Source: JACMRI01 sp043778625 (GTDB lineage: Bacteria; Bacteroidota; Bacteroidia; UBA4408). From it: DNA of 64,000 nucleotides. The stretch covers positions 62,001 through 126,000 of the forward strand of contig JAYWFU010000128.1 in the NCBI GenBank assembly GCA_043778625.1. Reading direction: 5' to 3'. The notes below the pieces were generated by a model. That model was not told where the DNA came from. It saw only the letters and a program-made list of their open reading frames with translations, and searched no databases. Made by a program: the position numbers and the translations under genes. Below, piece by piece: positions 53,904 to 63,380 of this stretch. Position 1 is the stretch's first letter, and each line of letters starts with the position of its first letter.

Positions 53904-54626
53904 ATGAATATCAAAAACACTATACGTGCAATTTTAAATTTTTTGCACCTCGACTTAACTAAAAATTTAGAATACGATAGGCTCACAAAAAAAATTATGC
54001 AACGCGTAATTACTAACAATACAAATTGTATAGATGTAGGTTGCCACAAAGGTGAGATGTTAGACGAGATGTTAAAATACGCGCCTAACGGAACGCACTT
54101 TGGGTTTGAGCCTATACCTTACCTATATGAGGCGCTCCAAAAAAAATATACTACCAAAGCTACTATTTACCCTTACGCATTATCCAATACTAACGGAACG
54201 TCAACCTTTCAGTTAGTTAAAAACGCACCCGCTTATAGTGGAATTAATAGAAGGAAATACGATATAGAAACCCCCAATGTAGAGGAAATTACTGTTGAGT
54301 TAAAAACACTGGACGAACTTATTGACGCCAATTTAAAAATAGAGTTTATAAAAATAGATGTGGAGGGGGGGGAATTTGGCGTACTTAAAGGTGCTGAACA
54401 ATTACTCAAAAAAAACAAGCCTACTATAGTGTTTGAAAGTGGCTTAGGAGCAAGCGATTATTACGGCACAACCCCTGATGCGTTGTATCAATTTTTAACT
54501 CAAAATATTGGATTAAAAATTTACACTCTAAAATCATTCATTAACGAAAAAAAATCTTTGTCATTAAAAGAATTTGAAGAGTATTTTAATACTAATAAAG
54601 AGTATTATTTTATTGCAAATAATTAA
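53904..54626 (+). CDS. FkbM-family methyltransferase
   Basis: A 240-residue SAM-dependent methyltransferase starting at ATG 53904 (a TTG lies one codon earlier). Motif I is CIDVGCHKGEM, then FGFEPIPYLYEAL, KTLDELIDANLKIEFIKIDVEGGEFGVLKGAEQLL, which contains the FkbM signature IKIDVEGxE. Members methylate sugars or lipid/polyketide hydroxyls; the substrate is unknown. It is 19 bases upstream of the large glycoside-hydrolase gene, so it may act on the same surface glycan or simply share the site. Confidence 0.85.
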   Translation: MNIKNTIRAILNFLHLDLTKNLEYDRLTKKIMQRVITNNTNCIDVGCHKGEMLDEMLKYAPNGTHFGFEPIPYLYEALQKKYTTKATIYPYALSNTNGTSTFQLVKNAPAYSGINRRKYDIETPNVEEITVELKTLDELIDANLKIEFIKIDVEGGEFGVLKGAEQLLKKNKPTIVFESGLGASDYYGTTPDALYQFLTQNIGLKIYTLKSFINEKKSLSLKEFEEYFNTNKEYYFIANN

Positions 54627-54645
54627 ACTTAAAACGAATTAAAAA

Positions 54646-57600
54646 ATGAAAAAAATAGCATTAATTACTTTAGCACTTTTTACATTAAATACCATTTATG
54701 CACAACCCATTATATCTAACGTAACTATTTCTAAATCGTCTAGTGTTTATAATACACTTGAAGTAAAGTTTAGTATGGGAGTGTACACCAATCCTTACAA
54801 TCCAAGTGTTATAAAATCTCAAATAGACTTTACATCTCCGACAGGAAAGACATTTACAGTAGATGCGTTTTATTATTCTGATTATACAAAAACAAATCAT
54901 CCATGTAATTGCCCTACAGGACCAACTCCAGCTTGTACTAAAGCTATAGCAAATCCTAATTGTGATCCATATAATTACAGTTGCGAAACACTAACTCCAA
55001 ACGGTACTAATAGTTGGAAAGTTAGGTTTACACCAAACGAAGTAGGCACTTGGTTTTATAGAATTAAATCAACAGATAATATTGGGACTACTTCTTATCC
55101 TACTTTAAGTAATCCTACATTAAACTTTAACTGTACTCCTTCAACCACTAGTGGATTTATTATGAAAGCAAATGATAAATTTTTGAAACGAACTACGGGA
55201 GAATTCTTTTTTCCAGTTGGAGAAAATTATGCTAATTACGCTCAAGCTGATTGCTGGTGGGGAGTAGAATCTTTTGGCACAAATGAATACATTAAGGAAA
55301 TTGATAAAATGTCAATGAATAAATTAAATTTTATGCGTGTGTTTTTAGATGTCTATGACGGAATTGCGTTAATTGGGCCAGATTTTCAAAACGGACAAAC
55401 TTATTTTGATTTATATAATCAAAAAGATGCTTATCAATTAGATCTTATTTTTGATTATGCAAAATCAAAAAACATTAATATTCAACTCTGTTTATTTGGT
55501 TTTACTTCGTTAGGTGATGCAAGCTTTTCATGGTCTGCATGGAAAGATCGTAATCCTTTTAATGCAACAAGAGGGGGGCCTTGTAACACTCCTTACGATT
55601 TTTTCACGAATGTTACAGCCATAACCAAGACCAAAAATTTAAGTAAGTACATAGTCTCACGATGGGGACACAATACTAACTTGGTAGCCTGGGAATTATT
55701 TAATGAAATTAGTCAGGTACCTGGATTTAATCCTAATATTACAATGCCCACTAATTTTTTCACAACCGATGTAGTAAATTGGCATAGCACAATGTATAAT
55801 TATATAAAAAGTATAGATCCTTATAAACATTTAGTTACAACATCTGTGGCAGGAGACTTGGGAGATAATAATACTAATTGGGCTCCTCTTTTTAATACCG
55901 TAGATTTAACACAGTCTCACGATTATAAAGATTTTTCAGTAAATAATGATAATTTTCAAGATCATTTTAATTTAATTGCAAATAGATCTCAGCAATTAGT
56001 TAATAAACCATATATGGTTGGAGAATGGGGATTAACTCCAGACGAAAATTATTGGGGTAAAATAGGATATGGTCCATTTGCACCAATAGGATCTCCACCT
56101 ATACCTTATTACGATTTGTCGTCTGTAGATCCTAATGGTTTTGAATTACATAATTCCTTGTGGAGTTCTTGTTTTTCTACATCTTATGGAGCTGTTGGTA
56201 ATTGGGATTGGTTTTATCCAAAACAGAAAAATCTATATCATTTATATAAACCCGTTGTTATATTTATGAATTCCTTGGCTATACCGTCTTCGTCATTTAG
56301 ATCTAGATTATACTCTAGTACTGTATTAAACACAAGTATGAACGGAATGAGGTGTTACTATATGGAAAATACAAATAGAGATACTATTTACGGCTGGATA
56401 CAGGATATTGCATTTCACTACCAAAATTTAAAAACGAACAATAGTTCATACTTATTAAGTACATTAAATCCTGTTAACAAACCGAGTTCTAGTTCCAATA
56501 ATAACGAGCTAATAATACCTATGTATAAAAACAACTACAACTTTATAGTAGAATGGTATAGCGCAGAGACTGGTTTAATATATCAAACTGATAATGTAAT
56601 ATGCTTAGAAGATGTGTTAAAGATATCAGTTCCTCTTGCTTTAAGAACCAGTACGTTTGGAGACGCAGTCTTTAAAATACGCTCAGACTGTAGTAGAAAT
56701 ATCTGGAGACAAGGTCCGCTTAGTACTTCTACCTATAATAATGTTGACGGTGATGTGGTAATTAATAAAATTACAGGGCAAGTTTTTTATAAAACTGGTA
56801 ATCAAATAAATTCGTTGTGGTGGGATAACGTTAGTAAATCTTGGCTTTGGTCAGCATTAGATAACGCAGCAAATTGGAATGTAGCAGGAGATTTGGCTAT
56901 TAGCCCAGCAGGAGACAAAGTATTTTACAGGACAAATAATAACAAGCTAAATGCTATTTGGTGGGATAATGGACAAAAAAAATGGCTCTGGTCTGGCTTA
57001 AATAATGCTGCAAATGATGTTGCTGGAGATTTAGCAGTGAACCCTGCTGGAAATAATGTTTTTTATAGGGGTAATAACAATAAATTATATGGTATTTGGT
57101 GGAATCCTGCAATAAATAATTGGGATTGGACTGGATTAAACTATGCTGCTAATAATGTTGCTGGAGATTTGGTAGTTAATCCTGCTGGCAATACTGTTTT
57201 TTACAAAAACAACAATAATCAAATAAATGCTATTTGGTGGAATCCTTCAATAAATAATTGGGATTGGACTGGTTTAAATTACCAAACCAATAACGTTGCT
57301 GGAGATTTAGTGGTTAGCCAAGCTGGTACTGCTGTTTTTTACAAAACCACTTCAAATAAAATAAATGCTATTTGGTGGAATCCAAATTTGACACCAGCAA
57401 ATTGGAATTGGACAGGCTTGAGTAATGCTGCTAATAATGTTGCTGGAGACTTAGTGATAGATAGTCAAGATAAAGTTTTTTATAGAAATACTAATAAAGA
57501 TATAAACGCTATTTATTTTGCAAATAATACATGGTATAATTCTAATTTAGATTTTGTAACTTATGGTAGTGCTACCGCATTCGGCATGGCAAATACGGGT

Positions 57601-58017
57601 AATTTAGCTCTTAACAACAATGGGGATGTTTTTTTTAGAGGCTATGATAATTTAATCCGTAGAATGTATTATAAACCACAATGTGATTATACTATTTCTA
57701 GTGCTTTTCAACGTGTGAAAAATCCAACAACAGAAATTGAAATTTTGAATACTTCAGCTTCTGAAAATCAAAAAACAGCGTATTTAACTATTTATCCTAA
57801 TCCTGTAAACACTAAATTTCACGTTGTTTCTCCAGTTTTAATTGAAAGTTACAAACTTTATGATGTGGCTGGTGTTTTTGTTAAGGAACAAAATCAAGTA
57901 TTAGAAAGTAACTTAGTTATTGATGTTGAGGGAATTAATAATGGAATGTATTTTATTAAGCTAGAACTTTTGAACGGAAAGACTGAAATTCAAAAAGTAG
58001 TTATAAATCATCTGTAA
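54646..58017 (+). CDS. secreted glycoside hydrolase (DUF5060/GH5-like) with propeller-like repeats and T9SS domain
   Basis: A 1123-residue exported protein with a signal peptide ending TIYAQ. The N-terminal beta domain (about 20-150) resembles DUF5060, found on putative cellulases. A TIM-barrel-like part follows (about 180-560), with the acid/base candidate Glu in WELFNEI (near 350) and the nucleophile candidate Glu in VGEWGL (near 459). Residues about 690-1020 are a tandem array of near-identical units of about 45 residues with INAIWWN and NNVAGDL, suggesting a lectin-like propeller. YPNPVNTKF at about 1050 starts a type A sorting domain. Codon use (AGA, TCT, GGA) differs from neighbours, pointing to transfer. 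Substrate unknown. Confidence 0.8.
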   Translation: MKKIALITLALFTLNTIYAQPIISNVTISKSSSVYNTLEVKFSMGVYTNPYNPSVIKSQIDFTSPTGKTFTVDAFYYSDYTKTNHPCNCPTGPTPACTKAIANPNCDPYNYSCETLTPNGTNSWKVRFTPNEVGTWFYRIKSTDNIGTTSYPTLSNPTLNFNCTPSTTSGFIMKANDKFLKRTTGEFFFPVGENYANYAQADCWWGVESFGTNEYIKEIDKMSMNKLNFMRVFLDVYDGIALIGPDFQNGQTYFDLYNQKDAYQLDLIFDYAKSKNINIQLCLFGFTSLGDASFSWSAWKDRNPFNATRGGPCNTPYDFFTNVTAITKTKNLSKYIVSRWGHNTNLVAWELFNEISQVPGFNPNITMPTNFFTTDVVNWHSTMYNYIKSIDPYKHLVTTSVAGDLGDNNTNWAPLFNTVDLTQSHDYKDFSVNNDNFQDHFNLIANRSQQLVNKPYMVGEWGLTPDENYWGKIGYGPFAPIGSPPIPYYDLSSVDPNGFELHNSLWSSCFSTSYGAVGNWDWFYPKQKNLYHLYKPVVIFMNSLAIPSSSFRSRLYSSTVLNTSMNGMRCYYMENTNRDTIYGWIQDIAFHYQNLKTNNSSYLLSTLNPVNKPSSSSNNNELIIPMYKNNYNFIVEWYSAETGLIYQTDNVICLEDVLKISVPLALRTSTFGDAVFKIRSDCSRNIWRQGPLSTSTYNNVDGDVVINKITGQVFYKTGNQINSLWWDNVSKSWLWSALDNAANWNVAGDLAISPAGDKVFYRTNNNKLNAIWWDNGQKKWLWSGLNNAANDVAGDLAVNPAGNNVFYRGNNNKLYGIWWNPAINNWDWTGLNYAANNVAGDLVVNPAGNTVFYKNNNNQINAIWWNPSINNWDWTGLNYQTNNVAGDLVVSQAGTAVFYKTTSNKINAIWWNPNLTPANWNWTGLSNAANNVAGDLVIDSQDKVFYRNTNKDINAIYFANNTWYNSNLDFVTYGSATAFGMANTGNLALNNNGDVFFRGYDNLIRRMYYKPQCDYTISSAFQRVKNPTTEIEILNTSASENQKTAYLTIYPNPVNTKFHVVSPVLIESYKLYDVAGVFVKEQNQVLESNLVIDVEGINNGMYFIKLELLNGKTEIQKVVINHL
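56740..57560 (+). repeat. tandem 45-codon repeats within the glycoside hydrolase gene
   Basis: Five or six consecutive units of roughly 130-140 bases with the pattern AGDLxxxPAGxxVFYRxNNNKxNAIWWxxxxxxWxWxGLNxAAN. Adjacent units are also similar at the DNA level (for example GTTGCTGGAGATTTAG recurs), so copy number could vary between strains. Confidence 0.82.
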
Positions 58018-58055
58018 TACCAAATGCGCCACTGATGATTAATTTTGAATATATT

Positions 58056-59558
58056 ATGTGTAAAAAAAAAGACTTTGTCTTTTATCTATGCTTAGTTTGT
58101 ACGTTTATAGTAGCTACAAGCGTGTACGCACAACCCCCAACGCGCTACACTAGTTTTACACGTGTGTATTCGGGTAATGGCACTACTGTTGGCAAAGGTG
58201 TATGTGTTGATTATATGCAAAACATTTATGTGGCAGGTATTCGTAGCGATGTAGTTTCGGCTACAAGTACCGATGCTTTTTTAATTAAGTTAGACTCTAC
58301 TGCGCTAAAAGTAAAATGGCGAGTAACTACCACTAATATTGGCGTTGACGAATATACAACTGTTAAATATTCAGCAATAGATAGTACTATTGTAGTAGCT
58401 GGTTTTACTAATTCAAACACTGTAAATAATAACTACCAAGGTGTAGTAGCTAAGTACAAAACTAACGGAACATTAGTGTGGAGTACCACTATTGGCGGGG
58501 CAGATTTAGACGTGCTTAACGATTGTGTAATTAATACCAATGGCGATATTTACTTAACAGGTAATACCACTAGCAATACCAATGCAGGTGTTGATGTGTG
58601 GTTAATAAAACTAAATGCACAAGGCACTACATTAATTAACAAAAATTATGGTAACGCTTTTGACGACAGCGCCAATGGAATAGCACTACTACATGACACT
58701 GTATTTGTAGTAGGTACAACAACTAATATAACTAACGACAATAATTATTATTTACTAGCGCTAAATACCTTTGGCGATACACTATACTCTAGCACTTGGG
58801 GAAGTGCTACTGCCAACGAAGAATTATTAAAATGTGCCGTAGGTAACGATGCGTTGCATGTAACTGGCATGAGCACATTTAACAATGATAACAACCCCTA
58901 CAACGCATTGCTAAACACTAGTAATGGTAGTAAACGATGGGAATATATTTATCCAACATCGCCTACAATAAATGATGAGGGTATTTGTACCGTTTATTTT
59001 GATTATAACAAACTATGGGCGCAATTAATAATTACTCAAACATTTGGTTACGCAGGCACTAAGGATTTTTTTTTGAAAGTATCAGATACAAACGGAAACA
59101 TTATTGCTGGCTCTAGTTCGGGCTACAAATACGACGATGTGTATTACAATGCTTGCCAAGTTAACGACAGTTGCCTAATAGCAGTAGGCACATCCGACAG
59201 CTATTTAAAAAATGGCTATACCAACTTAATACTTCGTAAACAAAATATTTACACGGGTGGTTCAGAAAACGCTGATAGTGTTAATGCGATAACCCCTCGT
59301 ACAGTAACATCTACACAGCTAACTACCTACGTAACACCCACGGAACTAACAATAGTTAGCACCATTAAAGTATTAGGTAATATAACAACTATTAATGCCA
59401 TTAATATACTTGGACAACAGGTACAGTTACCAATAATTAAAAGCTATTCGCAAAGCGTTACTTGTAGTATTGCACAATTAAATGTGGGTATATACTACAC
59501 CTACATTACCTTAATTGATGGTGAGCAAGTACTAATTAAATTTGCTAAAAACGAATAG
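58056..59558 (+). CDS. secreted beta-propeller-like protein with C-terminal sorting-like domain
   Basis: About 500 residues from the ATG at 58056 (MCKKKDFVFYL); the open frame starts at 58035 but this gives the better signal peptide ending SVYAQ. The body holds recurring units of the type DxYVAGxT...DAFLIKLDS...W (SBBP/beta-propeller type), e.g. GDIYLTGNTTSNTNAGVDVWLIKLNAQG. The last 80 residues resemble a type A sorting domain (INAINILGQQV, IAQLNVGIYY, LIKFAKNE) without YPNP. Likely surface or secreted. It follows the glycoside hydrolase gene by 38 bases but has the codon use of the host genes. Confidence 0.68.
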   Translation: MCKKKDFVFYLCLVCTFIVATSVYAQPPTRYTSFTRVYSGNGTTVGKGVCVDYMQNIYVAGIRSDVVSATSTDAFLIKLDSTALKVKWRVTTTNIGVDEYTTVKYSAIDSTIVVAGFTNSNTVNNNYQGVVAKYKTNGTLVWSTTIGGADLDVLNDCVINTNGDIYLTGNTTSNTNAGVDVWLIKLNAQGTTLINKNYGNAFDDSANGIALLHDTVFVVGTTTNITNDNNYYLLALNTFGDTLYSSTWGSATANEELLKCAVGNDALHVTGMSTFNNDNNPYNALLNTSNGSKRWEYIYPTSPTINDEGICTVYFDYNKLWAQLIITQTFGYAGTKDFFLKVSDTNGNIIAGSSSGYKYDDVYYNACQVNDSCLIAVGTSDSYLKNGYTNLILRKQNIYTGGSENADSVNAITPRTVTSTQLTTYVTPTELTIVSTIKVLGNITTINAINILGQQVQLPIIKSYSQSVTCSIAQLNVGIYYTYITLIDGEQVLIKFAKNE

Positions 59559-59565
59559 GCACATA

Positions 59566-60360
59566 ATGCAATTACACCACAAAACAATACTTATTACGGG
59601 GGCTACCTCAGGCATTGGCGAGGCATTGGCGTTGCAATTAGTAGCTAATAACAACACGTTAATACTCTGTGCAAGGCGCGAAAACGAACTACAACGTGTA
59701 GCACAATTATGCGTAGCTAAGGGTAGCAAAGCAGCTACTTACGTAATGGATTTGAGTAATGTGCAAAACGTTACAAGCGTTGCTAAACAAGTGTTACAGC
59801 ACCACCCAGCCATTGATGTGGTTATACACAATGGCGGAATAAGCCAACGTGCCGAGGGGGTAACTACTCCGCTTGATGTGGCACAGCAAATAATGAATAC
59901 GAACTACTGGGGCGCAGTAGCGCTTACGCAAGCGTTGTTACCCAGCATGATTAACCGTAAGCAAGGCCACATTATAGTATTGAGTAGCATTGCAGGTAAG
60001 TTTGGGTTTTATTTACGCTCCAGTTATTCAGCATCAAAGTTTGCACTGCACGGATATTTTGAGTCGCTACGGTTGGAATTAATACAGCACAACATAGGCA
60101 TAACCATGGTATGCCCAGGCAAAATTAAAACTAATATTTCGTACAATGCAGTTACTGCTACTGGCGCAAATCATAACCAATTAGATCCATCGCACGCTAA
60201 CGCAATTACGGCTGATGAATGTGCAATTAAAATTATAAAAGCTGTACACGCCAATAAACGGGAGGTGTTTATTGGTGGTAAAGAATTAATTGCGGTATAT
60301 ATTAATAGATTATTCCCCACCTTATTTTTCCATTTTATTAAAAAAATAAAATCCGTATAA
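59566..60360 (+). CDS. SDR-family NAD(P)-dependent oxidoreductase
   Basis: About 264 residues from the ATG at 59566 (the open frame runs back to 59542 inside the preceding gene). Classical SDR: TGATSGIGEALA cofactor motif, NGG segment (HNGGIS), Ser of LSSIAGKFG, and catalytic YSASKFALHGY. C-terminal hydrophobic tail (INRLFPTLFFHFI) suggests membrane association. Substrate unknown. It is directly followed by the VOC gene (4 bases). Confidence 0.87.
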   Translation: MQLHHKTILITGATSGIGEALALQLVANNNTLILCARRENELQRVAQLCVAKGSKAATYVMDLSNVQNVTSVAKQVLQHHPAIDVVIHNGGISQRAEGVTTPLDVAQQIMNTNYWGAVALTQALLPSMINRKQGHIIVLSSIAGKFGFYLRSSYSASKFALHGYFESLRLELIQHNIGITMVCPGKIKTNISYNAVTATGANHNQLDPSHANAITADECAIKIIKAVHANKREVFIGGKELIAVYINRLFPTLFFHFIKKIKSV

Positions 60361-60364
60361 CAAC

Positions 60365-61432
60365 ATGACTAACAATTACATTATAAGTGGCATACAACAA
60401 TTAGGCGTGGGCAACACTGATGTGCAAGCCACATTTACTTGGTATCGCAAGGCATTTGGTACTGACATAAAAATATTTGAGGAAGCCGCAATGGCTGAAC
60501 TTATGCTACCCTATACCGCTAACAAACCACATGCCCGCCACGCTATATTGGCTATAAGCATGAATGGTGGCGGTGGTTTTGAAATTTGGCAATACACTAG
60601 TCGTACTGCCGAAACGGCTAAATTTACCCCACAGTTGGGAGATTTAGGAATATTTATTGGTAAAATAAAATCATACAATATTGAGGCATCGTACCACCAC
60701 ATTAAACAATTTGGCGCAACGTTGTTAGGCACAATAACTACAGCCCCATGCGGACGTAAGCATTTTTACCTATTAGATTTGTGGGGCAATACGTTTGAAG
60801 TTATTGAAGAAAAAACCTCGTGGCACGCACAAAAAACATTTACCACAGGCGGAATATTAGGTGCTGTAATTGGCGTGAGCAATATAGAAAAATCATTACC
60901 GTTATACACTACCGTATTAGGTTTTGATAAAGTAATATCCGACACTACCGCCGTGTTTACCGATTGGCAAGGCGTACAAGGTGCTACTAAAAAAATGCGT
61001 CGTGTAGTATTGCGCAACAGCAAGCCTCGTCAAGGTAGTTTTGCGCCACTGTTAGGCGACAACGAAGTAGAACTGGTACAAGCGGTAGAAGATTACACAC
61101 CACGCAAAATATACGAAAACCGCCTATGGGGCGATTGTGGTTTTATACACCTCTGCTTTGATATAAAAAACATGAACGCCCTGCAACACGCCTGCACACA
61201 AGCTGGGCATCCATTTACTATTGATGGCGGTGCAGGCTTTGAAATGGGCGAAGCCGCAGGACATTTTACCTACATTGAAGATGCTGATGGCACGCTAATA
61301 GAATTTGTAGAAACTAAAAAAATACCTATTTTTAAAAAACTAGGTATTTACCTAAACGTAGCCAAACGCCCCGCACACAAGCCGTTACCCAAACTTATAC
61401 TTAAAGCGTTGGCATTAGGCAGAGTAAAATAA
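60365..61432 (+). CDS. protein with two VOC (glyoxalase/dioxygenase-like) domains
   Basis: A 355-residue protein with two vicinal-oxygen-chelate modules: about 8-155 (GVGNTDVQATFTWYRKAFGTDIKIFEE ... HFYLLDLWGNTFEVIEE) and about 165-330 (GVIGVSNIEKSLPLYTTVLGFDKVISD ... HFTYIEDADGTLIEFVETKK). The His and Glu positions of a metal site are plausible in the second. Such proteins may be isomerases, lyases or dioxygenases; the arrangement recalls hydroxyphenylpyruvate dioxygenase but is not a convincing match. It is probably cotranscribed with the SDR gene. Confidence 0.78.
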   Translation: MTNNYIISGIQQLGVGNTDVQATFTWYRKAFGTDIKIFEEAAMAELMLPYTANKPHARHAILAISMNGGGGFEIWQYTSRTAETAKFTPQLGDLGIFIGKIKSYNIEASYHHIKQFGATLLGTITTAPCGRKHFYLLDLWGNTFEVIEEKTSWHAQKTFTTGGILGAVIGVSNIEKSLPLYTTVLGFDKVISDTTAVFTDWQGVQGATKKMRRVVLRNSKPRQGSFAPLLGDNEVELVQAVEDYTPRKIYENRLWGDCGFIHLCFDIKNMNALQHACTQAGHPFTIDGGAGFEMGEAAGHFTYIEDADGTLIEFVETKKIPIFKKLGIYLNVAKRPAHKPLPKLILKALALGRVK

Positions 61433-61575
61433 TAGTCCTATATTAGTATGTTGATAACAGTGTAGTTAGCACAAAAAATACTTGCACAAAAAAATGCAAA
61501 TTTGTTATAATTAATATAAACAATGCTTGTTGATGTAAAAAGTGCAAGCATACATTAAAAAACCATTTACACACA

Positions 61576-62451
61576 ATGAATCCTAAAGGTAAATTAATCA
61601 TTATTGGGGGGGCTGTTGATAAAGGAAGTTTTTCGGAAAAAAACTTTGATGCAAACATTGCAAACAACATCAATTTTTTTGAGGAGGGTATTCTTAAACG
61701 TATTCTCAAAGAGTCGAAACATGGTAACGCATCGCGTGTGGAGATTATAACTACAGCCTCCAAAATACCTGACGAAGTGGGTAAGGAATATGTACGTGCA
61801 TTTGAATATTTAGGCGCAACTAATGTAGGAGTGCTCAAGATTGAAAATCGTGAAGATGCCAATAACCAAGACGTTGTAGCGCGCATAACCAAAGCTGATG
61901 TGGTAATGTTTACAGGTGGCGACCAACTACGTTTAACTTCCATATTGGGAGGCACGGCGTTTGAAACAGTGCTGTTAGATAAATACGAAAACGAAGAGTT
62001 TGTGTATGCTGGCACAAGCGCAGGTGCTGCTGCGGCAAGCAACAATATGATATACCAAGGTAGTAGCAGCGAAGCATTGCGCAAGGGCGAGGTAAAAATA
62101 ACTAGTGGCCTAGGCTTAATAAACGATGTTATTATCGATACCCACTTTGTACAACGTGGGCGCATAGGTCGTTTGTTTCAGGCAGTTACCGCTAACCCCA
62201 AAGTATTAGGAATAGGTTTAGGAGAAGATACTGGCTTGTTAATATTAAACAATAGCCAAATGGAAGCAATAGGTTCGGGACTGGTGATATTGGTGGACGG
62301 CCGTAGCATACGCAACACCAACATTACACAAGTAGAACTAGGGCAACCCATTAGTATAGAAAATTTAGTAGTACACGTACTAGGCAACCACGATTTGTAC
62401 GATTTGAAAACTCAAAAAATGCAAATACGCGATACGGTTGTTAATCCGTAA
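61576..62451 (+). CDS. cphB: cyanophycinase
   Basis: A 291-residue S51-family serine peptidase that cleaves cyanophycin (multi-L-arginyl-poly-L-aspartate) to dipeptides. Catalytic Ser148 sits in YAGTSAGAAAAS, with the FTGGDQLRL and DTHFVQRGRIGRL segments and GLGEDTGLLI. No signal peptide, so intracellular. The cyanophycin synthetase gene commonly paired with it is not visible here, though the gene is preceded by a 143-base gap. A long antisense frame is only a shadow. Confidence 0.92.
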   Translation: MNPKGKLIIIGGAVDKGSFSEKNFDANIANNINFFEEGILKRILKESKHGNASRVEIITTASKIPDEVGKEYVRAFEYLGATNVGVLKIENREDANNQDVVARITKADVVMFTGGDQLRLTSILGGTAFETVLLDKYENEEFVYAGTSAGAAAASNNMIYQGSSSEALRKGEVKITSGLGLINDVIIDTHFVQRGRIGRLFQAVTANPKVLGIGLGEDTGLLILNNSQMEAIGSGLVILVDGRSIRNTNITQVELGQPISIENLVVHVLGNHDLYDLKTQKMQIRDTVVNP

Positions 62452-62499
62452 TTTGCAAGCAGTTGTAGACAAGGCTAACATACCAAATTGAGATAGATA

Positions 62500-63258
62500 A
62501 TGAAACAAGAAATTGACAATCTTTTTAAGGATAAAGACGAAAAGCCACTTTTTTACATTGAAAGTGGAAGCCGACTTTGGGGCATAGCCAGTCCAGACAG
62601 TGATTATGATGTTCGTGGCTTTCATCTTCAATCAAAACAACAATATTTCGACTTCAAAAAATATAGTGATATTATTGAAGTTATGGATGGAGACTTCGAC
62701 TTTGTTTCTTATGATATTGACAAAATGTTTGGTCTTTTAGTAAAAAGTAATCCAACAGTGTTTGAGTGGATAAGGTCAAATATTGTTTACTTCAACGAAC
62801 TCCCCGAATGGTCAAATTTTCAGCAAGAAATAATCACAAACTTTGACTTTAAGGCTTTATTTTACCACTACATTTCGCTTGCAAAAGGAAACATAAATTT
62901 GATGGAGACAGGTAAAAAATTTACTTATAAGACTGTATTTTATTGTATCCGCGGACTTTTATCGGCAGATCTTGCAACTCGACAAATTATTCCTGAACTT
63001 TTAATTGACGATCTTTTCAAACAATTCGATACTGATAATGAAGTTTTAAAGATTGCAAAAGACAGTTTAGAAAGAAAAAAACAGCAAGCCGAGAAAGAAG
63101 AAGTTTTGGAGATTGATAAGCAAAAAATATTGACAGTAATTAAAAAATTCACTGAACAACTTGAAGTCAAATCACTTGAAAGCATTAATAATAGACAAAA
63201 ATTAGAAAAAATCTTGATAGATTACAGTTTTAATTTAAAGACAAAATTTTACGGATAG
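62500..63258 (+). CDS. RlaP-like predicted nucleotidyltransferase (PF10127 type)
   Basis: A 252-residue protein. Near its N-terminus is the nucleotidyltransferase motif GSRLWG...SPDSDYDVRG (Gly23-Ser24, Asp35 and Asp37), as in the RNA-ligase-associated RlaP family. The rest is helical. Substrate unknown; such proteins occur in phage and RNA-repair-like contexts and as solitary genes. Its codon use is AT-rich and unlike the flanking cyanophycinase and pth genes, which suggests insertion. It ends before a 122-base gap containing an imperfect hairpin. Confidence 0.82.
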   Translation: MKQEIDNLFKDKDEKPLFYIESGSRLWGIASPDSDYDVRGFHLQSKQQYFDFKKYSDIIEVMDGDFDFVSYDIDKMFGLLVKSNPTVFEWIRSNIVYFNELPEWSNFQQEIITNFDFKALFYHYISLAKGNINLMETGKKFTYKTVFYCIRGLLSADLATRQIIPELLIDDLFKQFDTDNEVLKIAKDSLERKKQQAEKEEVLEIDKQKILTVIKKFTEQLEVKSLESINNRQKLEKILIDYSFNLKTKFYG

Positions 63259-63380
63259 CAAAAAAATCAGTTTGTAACAAAGGGTTTACTTCAGACGAAT
63301 TTTGGAGTACAAAGTTTCAAGTTTTCACTCCAAAATCCGCTCGTACAGCAAGCTTTGAGACACTGAGCAAATAAATTCAA

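Noticed and set aside
61500..61530. A TATAAT-like sequence and a TTTG upstream of the cyanophycinase gene
   Set aside because: The -7 position lacks TAnnTTTG at the right spacing; the Bacteroidetes consensus is not met.
61443..62165. A 240-codon antisense open frame across the cyanophycinase gene
   Set aside because: Its sequence is low in complexity and has no motif; the plus-strand cyanophycinase with its catalytic serine accounts for the region.
63299..63336. A 10-bp perfect inverted repeat with an 18-base loop after the nucleotidyltransferase gene
   Set aside because: No T run follows on either strand and it is short; I would not call it a terminator.
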